From Streptomyces nigrescens (GTDB taxonomy: Bacteria; Actinomycetota; Actinomycetes; Streptomycetales; Streptomycetaceae): a stretch of DNA of 64,000 nucleotides. The position numbers were made by a program, and so were the translations under genes. The stretch covers positions 4,836,001-4,900,000 of the forward strand of contig AP026073.1 in the NCBI GenBank assembly GCA_024349765.1. Direction: 5' to 3'. Within the stretch, counting starts at the first letter, position 1; every line of letters starts with the position of its first letter. The notes under the pieces were generated by a model, which saw nothing but the letters and a program-made list of their open reading frames with translations, was not told the origin of the DNA and ran no database searches. This document shows positions 7,655 through 15,816 of the stretch, in pieces.

Positions 7655-9022
7655 TCAGAACCCGCCGTCGCCCCCGCCGCCGAAGCCACCGCCGTCGAAC
7701 CCGCCGCCGTCCCCGAAGCCGCCGCCGCCGAAGCCGCCGCTGAAGTCGTCGGGGTTGAAGTCGGCGCCGGAGTAGTCGCCGCCCTCGACGCCCGCGGGCC
7801 CGCCGAAGTCGGCGCCGTAGGCGGGGGACGACATCATGACATTGCCGAGCAGCGTGCCCACGAGCAGACCGGGCAGCAGGCCGCCGCCGAAGTAGCCGCC
7901 GGCCCAGGGGGCGTAGGCCGGGCCCGCGTCCCAGTACGGGCGGTCGCCGCTCTCGGTGCGGACCGTGCGGGTCAGCGGCTCGCGGCCGTCGTCCAGCCGG
8001 CTCTTGTCCGCGGCGCAGACCGGGACGACGCGCTCGGCGCCGCCGGGCGGGGCCCAGGCGGCGTCGACGACGGACGGGCCGTGCCGCGGGTCGAAGAAGC
8101 AGGGCAGCCGGCGCTCGGGCAGCGGCCGGCCCTCGCGGCGCGCGGCGAGCGTGGCCAGCGAGAACCGGCCGTCCTCCAGCGCCTTGGTCACCGCCTGCAC
8201 GTCGCCGGGGTGCTGGGCCGCCGCCATCGCCGACTTCGCGTTCTCGTAGGCGTCCAGCGCATGGCTGTAGTCGGCGCGCATCGCGTCGTCGGCACCGGGC
8301 TCGTCGGGCCGGAAGTCGAGCCGGTCCAGTTCCTCGCCGAAGGCGGTGATGTCCTCGTCGACGACGGTCCGCAGCTGCTCCAGCGCGGCCCGCTCCTCCT
8401 CCTGGCGCCGCCGGCGGTTGCGGCGGGAGATGGCGTACGCGCCGCCGCCGCCGACGACCAGCAGCACGCCGAGGCCGATCGCGGTGCCCGAGTCGAAGCC
8501 GGAGCCGCCGGTGCCGCCCCAGGAGTCGGGGGCGTGGCCGCGGGCCGACTGGTTGGCAGTGTCGACGAAGCTGTTCAGCCGCTCGCCGACGGTCGGGTAG
8601 GTGGTGCGCTTCACCGAGCCGACCAGGTTCTGCACCGCGCTGCGGGACATCACCCGCGGGTCGGCGCCGGCGTTGAAGCCGTTGCCGAGCTCGACGGCGT
8701 AGACCCCGGCGATGCCGACCTTGGTCCGCAGATCGCGGAGCAGGGTGCTGGGCGGGTAGTCCGCGGTGCGCGGCAGCACGGCCACGAAGACCGGCTTGTC
8801 GGCGTCCTTGATCTTCTTGGCCAGGGCGTCCGCGTCGGCCGTGGAGAACTGCCCCGCGGCGCGCGGATCGACGTAGACCGGGCCCTTCTTCAGGGCGCTC
8901 GCGGCATCGTCCAGACCGCCCGCGGCGTGCGCGCCGGGCGCCAGCACGGCGGCCACCGCCAGCAGCGCGGCCACCAGCAGCAGAACGGGTCCGATCAGCG
9001 CACGACGAGTTGCGGTGTTCAT
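7655..9022 (-). CDS. Membrane protein with extracytoplasmic N-domain and Gly-rich C-terminal tail
   Basis: A 455-residue protein. It has a signal peptide or anchor at about 8-34, an extracytoplasmic alpha/beta region at about 35-165, a single membrane span at about 181-200 and a basic stop (SRRNRRRRQEEE). A cytoplasmic helical domain follows at about 205-330. The last 70 residues are Gly/Phe/Asp-rich (FGGGGFGDGGGFDG type). The layout recalls TPM-domain membrane proteins, but I do not recognise a catalytic motif. The start is the ATG at 9020-9022. No operon partner is evident; the next gene upstream is 400 bp away across a repeat array. Confidence 0.8.
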   Translation of the reverse strand: MNTATRRALIGPVLLLVAALLAVAAVLAPGAHAAGGLDDAASALKKGPVYVDPRAAGQFSTADADALAKKIKDADKPVFVAVLPRTADYPPSTLLRDLRTKVGIAGVYAVELGNGFNAGADPRVMSRSAVQNLVGSVKRTTYPTVGERLNSFVDTANQSARGHAPDSWGGTGGSGFDSGTAIGLGVLLVVGGGGAYAISRRNRRRRQEEERAALEQLRTVVDEDITAFGEELDRLDFRPDEPGADDAMRADYSHALDAYENAKSAMAAAQHPGDVQAVTKALEDGRFSLATLAARREGRPLPERRLPCFFDPRHGPSVVDAAWAPPGGAERVVPVCAADKSRLDDGREPLTRTVRTESGDRPYWDAGPAYAPWAGGYFGGGLLPGLLVGTLLGNVMMSSPAYGADFGGPAGVEGGDYSGADFNPDDFSGGFGGGGFGDGGGFDGGGFGGGGDGGF

Positions 9023-9426
9023 GGGTTCGACGCTACCCGAACCACACTTTCAGGACATCACCGGTCAGCTTCGGGACGTCATCGGTCGGGTTCGGTACCC
9101 CGCCGGTCGGGCCCGGGACCTCGCGGATCGGGTCCGGGACGACATCCCCGGCCGGGTCCGGCACGACATCGCCGAGCGGGTTCGGCACGTCGCCGACCGG
9201 GCCCGGTACGACATCTCCGGCCCGGGTCGGAGATGTCGTCGGCCGGGCCCGGGCATCGCCGGTCGAGGTGCCGTGAGCGGGGGCCGGTCGGGGGGATTTT
9301 CCTGCGTCGCCGGGGGTCTGTCGCGCCGGAAATGGCCATCGGGGTGGTCGCTCCGCGCGTCGTTTTTGGCGGTCGGAGTGCCGGGGATGCTCCGGCTCGT
9401 CCCTCCCCCGAGGAAACGAGGAGACG
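9023..9426. other. Non-coding stretch with a repeat array
   Basis: This 404-bp gap between two divergent genes holds the tandem array at 9055-9235 and then about 190 bp without recognisable features. A GAGGAG-type ribosome site just before 9427 serves the next gene. Open frames across it on both strands are repeat-driven and look non-coding. Confidence 0.6.
9055..9235. repeat. Degenerate 21/24-bp tandem repeat array
   Basis: About seven head-to-tail units of the form CGCCG(A/G)(C/G)CGGG(T/C)(T/C)CGG(T/C/G)ACG, each extended or not by a GACAT trinucleotide step, so unit length alternates between 21 and 24 bp. Both lengths are multiples of three, so long open frames persist on both strands. 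The minus-strand frame would read as GDVVPDPAG-like repeats, the plus frame as Arg-rich repeats. Confidence 0.75.
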
Positions 9427-10038
9427 ATGTCCAGGGCGATCTCGATAGCCACGAACCTCGCCGTCGCCGTTGCCGCCACCGCCGTCGGTTGCATGACGGT
9501 GGTCACCCTGGCGCCGGGGAACCCGGACGACGGGACGAGCCGGTTCCGGGCCGCGAGCACCCCGGCCGCGGCGGCCGGGCCGGACGGTTCGGCGGCGCGG
9601 GCCGCCACCTCCGCCCTCGGCATCCGCTCCGGCCGCCCGGGCACCTCCGGTCCGGCCGGACCGGACGCGGTGGCCGAACCGGACGCGGTGACCGAACCGG
9701 ACTCGGAGGCCGAACCGGATGCGGAGACCATGGGCGGGCGGATCGAGGTGACCGCGCCGCCGGCCGGTCTCAGCTACCGCCCGCACGGCAGCCTCCCGGT
9801 CGCCTGGAGGAACAGCACCGGGCAGCAGGTGGACGTCTGGCTCAACGCCGGTATGGGCCACGGCCGGCCGCCGCAGCGGCTGGCCGTGGTGGCGCCCAAG
9901 GCGGGCGACGGGCCGACGGGCGAGGCCCTGGTGACGCTGCCACAGGTGCCGCCGGGGCCGCACTACTTCCTGGAGGTGGCCACCGCCGGCGACGGCACGG
10001 TCCACGCCTTCAGCAAGACCTTCGCCATCACCGGCTGA
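9427..10038 (+). CDS. Secreted or anchored protein with Ig-like C-terminal domain
   Basis: The 203-residue product has an N-terminal hydrophobic segment (about 8-30), a long Ala/Pro/Asp/Glu linker with a near-repeat (EPDAVTEPDSEAEPDAE) to about residue 100, and a compact beta-rich domain at about 105-203 (GRIEVTAPPAG, then LPVAWRNSTGQQVDVWLN and GPHYFLEVATA). This pattern is like the Ig-like substrate- or wall-binding domains of exported proteins of unknown function. No catalytic motif is visible. The start ATG at 9427 has a good GAGGAG site. The stop lies inside the first unit of a downstream 17-bp repeat array. Confidence 0.75.
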   Translation: MSRAISIATNLAVAVAATAVGCMTVVTLAPGNPDDGTSRFRAASTPAAAAGPDGSAARAATSALGIRSGRPGTSGPAGPDAVAEPDAVTEPDSEAEPDAETMGGRIEVTAPPAGLSYRPHGSLPVAWRNSTGQQVDVWLNAGMGHGRPPQRLAVVAPKAGDGPTGEALVTLPQVPPGPHYFLEVATAGDGTVHAFSKTFAITG

Positions 10039-10095
10039 CCGGGGCCACCGGCCGACCGGGGCCACCGGCTGACTGGAGCCACCGGCTGACCCGGG
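10029..10095. repeat. 17-bp tandem repeat, four units
   Basis: Four head-to-tail units of CCACCGGCTGACCGGGG with few mismatches. The first overlaps the stop codon of the preceding gene. Confidence 0.85.
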
Positions 10096-10170
10096 AATAC
10101 CCCCCGCCTGCCCGGCGTTGCGGGCCCCAAAGGGGGGCGCCCCTCCCCTACGGGATCTGTTCGCCCACCC

Positions 10171-10242
10171 CCTACGGGCCCCGCGCCGCGCACACCTACG
10201 GGCCCCGCACCGCGCCCCCACGGGCCCCGCGCCGCGCGCACC
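10171..10242. repeat. 24-bp tandem repeat, three units
   Basis: Three units related to CCTACGGGCCCCGCGCCGCG, each 24 bp, lie in the GC-rich gap between the secreted-protein gene and the convergent acyl-CoA dehydrogenase gene. They might provide terminator-like structure for both; no gene is seen. Confidence 0.75.
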
Positions 10243-10284
10243 GCGCGGGTCCCACGCCACGCCCCCGCGCCCCCACGTCCCCCT

Positions 10285-11481
10285 CTACGGCGCCCCCAGA
10301 TCCACCAGTCCCGCCAGGGTCTCGCGGTGGCGGCCCGGGGTGCCCAGGGTGAGCTCGTCGGCCTTGGCCCGCTTGAGGTAGAGGTGGGCCGGGTGTTCCC
10401 AGGTCATGCCGATCCCGCCGTGCAGCTGGACGCATTCCTCGGCGGCGCGGACCGCGACCGGCGCGCAGTACGCCTGGGCGACGGCCACCGCCACCGGGGC
10501 GTCCGGGCTGCCGGTGGCCAGCGCGTCCGCGGCGTTGCGGGCCGCGGCGCGGGCCGAGGCGACCTCCAGCCAGAGGGCGGCCATCCGGTGCTTCAGCGCC
10601 TGGAACGAGCCGATCGGGCGGCCGAACTGGGTGCGCTCGGCCGTGTGGCGCACGGTTTCGGCCAGGCACCACTCGGCGACGCCGAGTTGTTCGGAGGCGA
10701 GCAGCCCGGCCCCGGTGAGCAGGGCCCGGTCGACGGCTTCCCGGGCCCGGTCGCCGGTGGCCAGCAGGCGGCCGCGGGCGCCGTCGAGGGTGAGGTGTGC
10801 CAGCGGGCGGGTGAGGTCGAGCGGGGTGACGCGCTCGGTGCGTACGCCGTCCGCCGCGGCCTCGACCGCGAACAGGGCCGGACCGTCGGAGCCCTGGGCG
10901 GGCACCAGCAGCAGATCGGCGGCCGCGGCGTCGGCGACCGAGGTCACCCGGCCGGTGAGCGTGCCGTCCGCGGCGGCCCGTACGGTCGGCTCGGGCGGGC
11001 CGCCCGGTGCGGTGGTCAGGGGGACGGCGAGCGCGCCGACGGTGGTGCCGGCGGCGAGCGCGGTCAGTGCCCCGGCGACCTCGGCGTCCTCGTGGTCGCA
11101 GCCGAGCAGGGCGGTCACCGCGAGGACCGCGCTGGTCAGGTAGGGGACGGGCGCGACGGCGCGGCCCAGTTCCTCCAGGACGACGGCGGTCTCCCGGGTG
11201 CTTGCGCCCGCGCCGCCGAGCTTCTCGGGGACCAGCAGCCCGGCGGTGCCGATCTCGGTGGCGAGCGACCGCCACAGCGCGCTGGGGGCACCTCCCGCCC
11301 GAGCGGAGCCGAGGGTGGGGGAGTACGGCACGTCCGACTCGACGGCGGCGAGCACGGTGGCCGGATCGCTGCGGTCGGTGAGCAGGGCCCGTACGGCGTC
11401 GCGCAGGGCTTCCTCATCCTCGGAGTAGAGGAGGTCGGGGTCGGGCGCCGGGGTGGGGGTGGAGCGGGTCTCGGTGGTCAT
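10285..11481 (-). CDS. Acyl-CoA dehydrogenase (third gene of operon)
   Basis: A 398-residue flavoprotein of the acyl-CoA dehydrogenase superfamily, predicted to oxidise an acyl-CoA to the enoyl-CoA. It shows the N-terminal helical domain (LVPEKLGGAGAS), the C-terminal FGRPIGSFQALKHR signature and GGIGMTWEHPAHLYLKRA near the end. Its ATG overlaps the stop of the upstream dehydrogenase gene by 4 bp (ATGA), so the two are probably co-translated and may form a heteromer. Residues about 54-68 (SPTLGSARAGGAPSA) are encoded by a palindromic REP-like sequence and look like an in-frame insertion between the usual DVPY and ALWRSLA segments. Confidence 0.92.
   Translation of the reverse strand: MTTETRSTPTPAPDPDLLYSEDEEALRDAVRALLTDRSDPATVLAAVESDVPYSPTLGSARAGGAPSALWRSLATEIGTAGLLVPEKLGGAGASTRETAVVLEELGRAVAPVPYLTSAVLAVTALLGCDHEDAEVAGALTALAAGTTVGALAVPLTTAPGGPPEPTVRAAADGTLTGRVTSVADAAAADLLLVPAQGSDGPALFAVEAAADGVRTERVTPLDLTRPLAHLTLDGARGRLLATGDRAREAVDRALLTGAGLLASEQLGVAEWCLAETVRHTAERTQFGRPIGSFQALKHRMAALWLEVASARAAARNAADALATGSPDAPVAVAVAQAYCAPVAVRAAEECVQLHGGIGMTWEHPAHLYLKRAKADELTLGTPGRHRETLAGLVDLGAP
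11284..11325. repeat. REP-like palindromic sequence inside an acyl-CoA dehydrogenase gene
   Basis: About 42 bp combining GGGGGCACCTCCCGCCCGAG with a complementary GAGGGTGGGGGAG arm. This is the style of the short imperfect palindromes commonly seen between Streptomyces genes. Here it lies in coding sequence and keeps the frame. Confidence 0.7.
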
Positions 11482-12659
11482 CGGGGGAGGTCCTTCCACG
11501 CGACGTCCTTGTCGGTGCGCGGCTCGGGCGGCAGCCCCAGTACGCGTTCGGCGACGATGTTGAGCAGCACTTCCGAGGTGCCTCCTTCGATGGAGTTCCC
11601 CTTGGCGCGCAGATAGCGGTAGCCGGCCTCGCGTCCGGTGAAGTCGACGCCGTCGGGGCGGCGCATCGTCCAGTCGTCGTAGGTCAGTCCGTCCTCGGCG
11701 AGGAACTCCACCTCCCAGCCGCTGATGTCCTGGGCGAGCCGGGCGAAGGCCAGTTTCATGCCGCTGCCCTCGGGGCCGGGCTGGCCCTTGGTGAGCTGCT
11801 GGCGCAGCCGTTCGCCGGTGAGCCGGGCGACCTCGGCGTCCACCCACAGGGTCAGCAGCCGCTGGTGCAGGTCGTGGGTGCGCAGTTCGGGGCGGGCGCG
11901 CCAGTCGGCGGCGGCGACGCCGATCATGCCGCCCTCGCGGGGGATGCGGTTGCCGCCGATGGCGACCCGTTCGTTCATCAGCGTGGTCTGGGCGACCTTC
12001 CAGCCCTCGCCCACCTCGCCGAGGCGGTGGGCGTCGGGGATGCGGACGCCGGTGAGGAAGACCTCGTTGAATTCGGCCTCGCCGGTGATCTGGCGCAGCG
12101 GCCGCACCTCGACGCCGGGGTCGGTCATGTCGCAGACGAAGTATGTGATGCCGCGGTGTTTGGGCAGGTCGGGGTCGGTGCGGGCGATGAGGATCGCCCA
12201 GCGGGCCAGGTGGGCGCTGGAGGTCCACACCTTCTGGCCGTCGACCACCCAGTCCTCGCCGTCCCGTACCGCGCGGGTGGCGAGTGCCGCGAGGTCGGAG
12301 CCGGCTCCGGGTTCGCTGAACAGCTGGCACCAGACCTCTTCGCCGGTCCACAGGGGGCGCAGGAAGCGCTGTTTCTGTTCGTCGGTGCCGAAGCGGAGGA
12401 TGGTCGGGGCGGCCATGCCCAGGCCGATGCCGATCCGGCCGGGGTCGTTGCCGGGAGCGCCGGCGGCGGCGAGTTCGGCGTCCACGACGGCCTGCAGCGA
12501 GCGGGGCGCGTCCAGGCCGCCGAGGCCCTCGGGGAAGTGCACCCAGGCGAGTCCGGCGTCGAAGCGGGCGCGCAGGAAGTCCAGCCGGTCGGTGGTGGCG
12601 GGCGGGTGCGCGGCGAGGAGGTCGGCGGTGCGGCGGCGGAGGTCTGCGGCGTCGGTCAT
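11478..12659 (-). CDS. Acyl-CoA dehydrogenase (second gene of operon)
   Basis: A 393-residue acyl-CoA dehydrogenase with the FAD/substrate segments QLFSEPGAGSDLA and GQKVWTSSAHLA and the C-terminal GGTSEVLLNIVAERVLGLP motif, all as in active FadE enzymes. Its start ATG at 12657-12659 overlaps the stop of the quinone oxidoreductase gene, and its own stop overlaps the start of the next dehydrogenase. Paired acyl-CoA dehydrogenases of this kind in actinobacteria can form alpha2-beta2 enzymes on bulky CoA thioesters such as steroid side chains. That is a family precedent, not something visible here. Substrate unknown. Confidence 0.94.
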   Translation of the reverse strand: MTDAADLRRRTADLLAAHPPATTDRLDFLRARFDAGLAWVHFPEGLGGLDAPRSLQAVVDAELAAAGAPGNDPGRIGIGLGMAAPTILRFGTDEQKQRFLRPLWTGEEVWCQLFSEPGAGSDLAALATRAVRDGEDWVVDGQKVWTSSAHLARWAILIARTDPDLPKHRGITYFVCDMTDPGVEVRPLRQITGEAEFNEVFLTGVRIPDAHRLGEVGEGWKVAQTTLMNERVAIGGNRIPREGGMIGVAAADWRARPELRTHDLHQRLLTLWVDAEVARLTGERLRQQLTKGQPGPEGSGMKLAFARLAQDISGWEVEFLAEDGLTYDDWTMRRPDGVDFTGREAGYRYLRAKGNSIEGGTSEVLLNIVAERVLGLPPEPRTDKDVAWKDLPR

Positions 12660-13654
12660 CGTGCCTCCTCGGTGGTGGGGACGACGACGAGGCGGCCGAC
12701 GGAGGTGCCGTCGGCGACCCGCTGGACGGCGTCGGCGGCGTCCGCCAGCGGGACCCGGTCGCCGATCAGCGGCTTGACGGCGCCCTGGGCGGCGAGCTCG
12801 GTGAGTTCCTTGTGGCAGGCGTCGACGGCGGCCGGGTCTTTGGTGTTGTAGAGGCCCCAGTGCAGGCCGAGGATGGCGTAGTTCTTGACCAGGGCGTGGT
12901 TGAGGGCCGGGGAGGGGATGGTGCCGCCGGCGAAGCCGACGACGAGGATGCGGCCCTCGAAGGCGATGCACTTGGTGGACTTGGTGTAGGCGTCGCCGCC
13001 GACGGGGTCGTAGACGACGTCGGCGCCGCGGCCTCCGGTGGCGTCCTTCACGGCGGCGACGATGTCGTCCGTGTGCCGGTCGAGGACCAGGTCGCAGCCG
13101 AGTTCCCGGGCGGTGCGGGCCTTGTCGGCGCCACCGACCACGCCGATGACCCGGGCGCCGGCGGCCTTGCCGAGCTGTACGGCGGCGCTGCCGACGCCGC
13201 CGGCCGCGGCGTGCACCAGCAGGGTTTCGCCGGCCTGGAGGCGGGCGCGGCGGTGCAGGCCGAACCAGCCGGTCTGGTAGCCGATGTGCAGTGCGGCGGC
13301 CTCGGCGTCGTCCAGTGCCTCGGGTGCGGGGCGTACGGTCGCGGCGTCGGCCACCGCGAGTTCGGCGAAGCCGCCGGCCGGCAGCGGCGGCTGGGCCAGC
13401 ACCCGCGTGCCGGGTTCCGCGTCGGCCCCCTCGCCGGCGGCGAGCACCTCGCCGCAGATCTCCACGCCGGGGGTGAACGGCAGCGGCGGCCGCACCTGGT
13501 AGTGGCCCCGGCAGAGCAGTGCGTCGGGGAAGTTGACGTTGGCGGCCCGTACCCGCAGCAGCAGCTGCCCCGGTCCCGGTTGGGGGTCCGGCACTTCCTC
13601 CAGCCGCATCACTTCACGCGGCTCGCCGTTCGCGTGTACGCGCCATGCCTTCAC
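12656..13654 (-). CDS. NADPH:quinone oxidoreductase-like (zinc-free MDR family)
   Basis: A 332-residue medium-chain reductase with the N-terminal GroES-like fold (PGPGQLLLRVRAANVNFPD), no catalytic zinc cysteines and a Rossmann motif AAAGGVGSAAVQLGKAAGA for NAD(P)H. It is likely to reduce quinones or enoyl-type alpha,beta-unsaturated carbonyls. The start is GTG at 13652-13654 with GGAGG 7 nt upstream. It is the first gene of a three-gene operon joined by ATGA overlaps to two acyl-CoA dehydrogenases, so its electrons or substrates may belong to the same acyl-CoA pathway. It is divergent from the XRE regulator gene. Confidence 0.93.
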   Translation of the reverse strand: MKAWRVHANGEPREVMRLEEVPDPQPGPGQLLLRVRAANVNFPDALLCRGHYQVRPPLPFTPGVEICGEVLAAGEGADAEPGTRVLAQPPLPAGGFAELAVADAATVRPAPEALDDAEAAALHIGYQTGWFGLHRRARLQAGETLLVHAAAGGVGSAAVQLGKAAGARVIGVVGGADKARTARELGCDLVLDRHTDDIVAAVKDATGGRGADVVYDPVGGDAYTKSTKCIAFEGRILVVGFAGGTIPSPALNHALVKNYAILGLHWGLYNTKDPAAVDACHKELTELAAQGAVKPLIGDRVPLADAADAVQRVADGTSVGRLVVVPTTEEAR

Positions 13655-13720
13655 CTGGTGCCTCCGAAAGATGTGGGTACGCGGGTGGGGCGGGGGAACG
13701 CACCGGCCCCCTCGCCACGG

Positions 13721-13742
13721 GCATACTAAGCGGTCGGTATAC
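13721..13742. promoter_or_regulatory. Candidate operator in the divergent promoter region
   Basis: The sequence ATAC-taagcggtcg-GTAT sits about 70 bp upstream of the quinone oxidoreductase start. The halves ACTAAGCG and CGGTCGGTA resemble TetR-family half-sites seen before actinobacterial acyl-CoA genes. Symmetry is imperfect, so this is a suggestion only. Confidence 0.35.
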
Positions 13743-13839
13743 GCCGGGGGAACAGGAAATCGGCCCGGTGAGGGAACGGTCTCAGCCTGGTACTCGCAGG
13801 GTCAGGCTGCGGCCCGTGCGAGGGCGGAGACTGGCGGGC

Positions 13840-14751
13840 ATGGACATACCCGCGAGCGACACCCCCGCGATGGACCAGCCCGCCGAGTTGGGCGGTTTCC
13901 TGCGCACCCGCCGCGCCCGGCTCCGCCCGGAGGACGTCGGCCTGGTGTCCTACGGAGGGCGGCGCCGGGTGCCGGGGCTGCGCCGTGAGGAGCTGGCGCA
14001 GCTGGCCGGTGTCAGCGTGGCGTACTACACGCGGCTGGAGCAGGGGCAGAGCCATCAGGCCTCGGAGGGGGTGCTGGACGCGCTGGCCCGTGCGCTGCGG
14101 CTGTCCGCCGACGAGCAGGCGTATCTGCGGGAGCTGGCCCGGCCGGCCCGGGTGCGCCGGCGGCCGGCGGTCCGCCACGACAAGGTCCGTCCGGGGGTGC
14201 GGCGGCTGCTCGCGGCCGTGGCGGACGTGCCGGCGGTGGCGCTCGGCCCGCGCTTCGAGATCCTGGCCTGGAACCGCCTCGGGCACGCACTGATCGCCGG
14301 GCATCTGGACGTCGACAGCCCCGACCGCCCGCTGGACCGCCCCAACGCGCAGCGGATGCTCTTCCTCGACCCGCACACCCGTGAGCTGTACCCGGACCGC
14401 GAGGAGGCGCTGCGGCACGCGGTGTCCTCGCTGCGGGTGGCCGCCGGGCAGCGACCGGACGATCCGCAACTGACCGCGCTGATCGGTGAGTTGTCGATGA
14501 AGAGCACGGAGTTCAGCGCGCTGTGGTCCCGGCACGGCGTGGGCAACTGCACCTTCGGCACCAAGCGGTTCCACCATCCGCTGGTGGGTGAGCTGGTGCT
14601 GGACTTCGAGATGATGCAGACGCCGGACGGTTCCGGGCAGGGCGTGCTGATGTACACGGCCGAGGAGGGGTCGCCGTCCGAGGCGGCGCTGCGGCTACTC
14701 GCCGCGGAGTGCGGCCCAGACGTCCGGGTCCTCGAACCCGAGCGCCCATAG
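13840..14751 (+). CDS. XRE-type regulator with MmyB-like ligand domain
   Basis: A 303-residue regulator. An N-terminal helix-turn-helix lies at about residues 12-75 (LGGFLRTRRARLRPEDVGL, RRVPGLRREELAQLAGVSVAYYTRLEQG), and a C-terminal PAS-like domain of the MmyB type at about 115-290 (PRFEILAWNRLGHAL, FHHPLVGELVLDFE). This family commonly represses the divergent oxidoreductase gene and may bind a fatty acyl ligand. The start ATG at 13840 was chosen because the HTH begins normally there; a frame to 13645 has no domain content. The 3' end overlaps the convergent GH18 gene by 57 bp. Confidence 0.92.
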   Translation: MDIPASDTPAMDQPAELGGFLRTRRARLRPEDVGLVSYGGRRRVPGLRREELAQLAGVSVAYYTRLEQGQSHQASEGVLDALARALRLSADEQAYLRELARPARVRRRPAVRHDKVRPGVRRLLAAVADVPAVALGPRFEILAWNRLGHALIAGHLDVDSPDRPLDRPNAQRMLFLDPHTRELYPDREEALRHAVSSLRVAAGQRPDDPQLTALIGELSMKSTEFSALWSRHGVGNCTFGTKRFHHPLVGELVLDFEMMQTPDGSGQGVLMYTAEEGSPSEAALRLLAAECGPDVRVLEPERP

Positions 14752-15768
14752 GCCGGTGCCCCGCACCCCGTAGGCGCGCAGGAGCGGCAGGTGGGCGCGG
14801 ACGCCGCGGGCGTCCTGGTACCAGACCTGGTGTTCCTCGCCGTCCTTGCGGTAGGTGAAGTGCGGGGTGCCGGAGGCGGTGTCGAAGAGGTAGTCGGCAC
14901 CCTCGCGTGCGCGCAGCGCCTCGGCCTCCTTCCAGGTCAGGTGGGCGGCGTGGCCGGTGGTGCCGGTGACCCAGTCCCAGCCGTAGCCGGGGAAGGCCAC
15001 CTCGATCTTGTGGGGCGGGATGGTGTCGGTGGCGTAGCGCAGGAACTCGTCGTACCAGTCGGTGGAGGACAGCGGTCCCGCGTCGCCGCCCGACCAGTGC
15101 AGGTCGTAGCCCATGATGCGGATGCGGTCGGCGGAGCGGCCGAGGTGCGCGTAGTCGAAGGCGGTGCCGGTGCCGCGGGCCCGGGCGAGGACGGTGACCA
15201 CGCATTCCTTGTCGCGGGCGTGCAGCCGCGCGCACAACTCCCGGACCAGGGTGCGGTATCCGGTGCGCACCCGGTCCCGGGCGTGCCGGTCGCCGGTGAC
15301 CGCCATGGCCTCGTAGTCCAGGTCGATCCCGTCGTACGAACGGCTCGCCGCGAGGTCGAGCAGGGTGTCGAGGTGTGCCCGCCGCCGCTCGGGGTCGTGC
15401 AGCAGGGCGGCCATCCGGTCGGCGCCGAGGGTTTCGGTGACCGTGGGTACGACCTTGATGCCGGCGCGGTGCAGTCCGTCGATGATGCGGCGGCGGCCGG
15501 CGCCGTGGTGTCCGGTGAGGGTGGTGTCGTCGGACGCCTGGTACCAGAAGGGGCTGACGGTGTGGAGCTGGGAGGCGTGCCGGAGGGCGTCGCGGTAGGC
15601 GGCGTCGGTGTCGCCCCAGTAGGGCAGCCAGGCCGAGACGGTGCGGCGGCGGGCCTCGGTGGTGTCCGGGGTGGCGGCGGCCGCGGGGGTGAGCGGGCCG
15701 GTGAGCGTCACCGCCGCGAGCAGGAGCGCGAGCCAGCCGCGCGCCCGGTTTCCGGAGACATGGTCCAT
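14695..15768 (-). CDS. Secreted glycoside hydrolase family 18 protein
   Basis: A 357-residue exported enzyme with a signal peptide at about 1-32 (LALLLAAVTLTGPLTPAAAA) followed by a GH18 TIM barrel. The catalytic signature DGIDLDYEAM carries the DxxDxDxE acid, and later barrel strands (IRIMGYDLHW, EVAFPGYGWDW, GLWALGFEDPDVW) are typical of the spore-germination/YaaH-like branch. That branch cleaves beta-1,4 N-acetylglucosamine bonds in chitin or peptidoglycan; no binding module (LysM, CBM) is present. The conserved C-terminal motif lies in the 57 bp shared with the opposite-strand regulator gene, so both proteins are constrained there. Confidence 0.93.
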   Translation of the reverse strand: MDHVSGNRARGWLALLLAAVTLTGPLTPAAAATPDTTEARRRTVSAWLPYWGDTDAAYRDALRHASQLHTVSPFWYQASDDTTLTGHHGAGRRRIIDGLHRAGIKVVPTVTETLGADRMAALLHDPERRRAHLDTLLDLAASRSYDGIDLDYEAMAVTGDRHARDRVRTGYRTLVRELCARLHARDKECVVTVLARARGTGTAFDYAHLGRSADRIRIMGYDLHWSGGDAGPLSSTDWYDEFLRYATDTIPPHKIEVAFPGYGWDWVTGTTGHAAHLTWKEAEALRAREGADYLFDTASGTPHFTYRKDGEEHQVWYQDARGVRAHLPLLRAYGVRGTGLWALGFEDPDVWAALRGE

Positions 15769-15793
15769 GCCCCGAGCGTCACCCCGCGGGACT

Positions 15794-15810
15794 GCTGACG
15801 CACCGTCAGC
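15794..15810. promoter_or_regulatory. 7-bp perfect inverted repeat upstream of the GH18 gene
   Basis: GCTGACG-CAC-CGTCAGC, 26 bp upstream of the GH18 start. It may be an operator overlapping the promoter or a weak terminator of the upstream HAD gene. Confidence 0.5.
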
Positions 15811-15816
15811 GCGGCC

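Noticed and set aside
9033-9731. Minus-strand frame encoding GDVVPDP-type repeats
   Set aside because: It overlaps the well-supported secreted-protein gene on the other strand, has no ribosome site, and its repeat part comes from a tandem array. I kept the array as a finding but not the frame as a gene.
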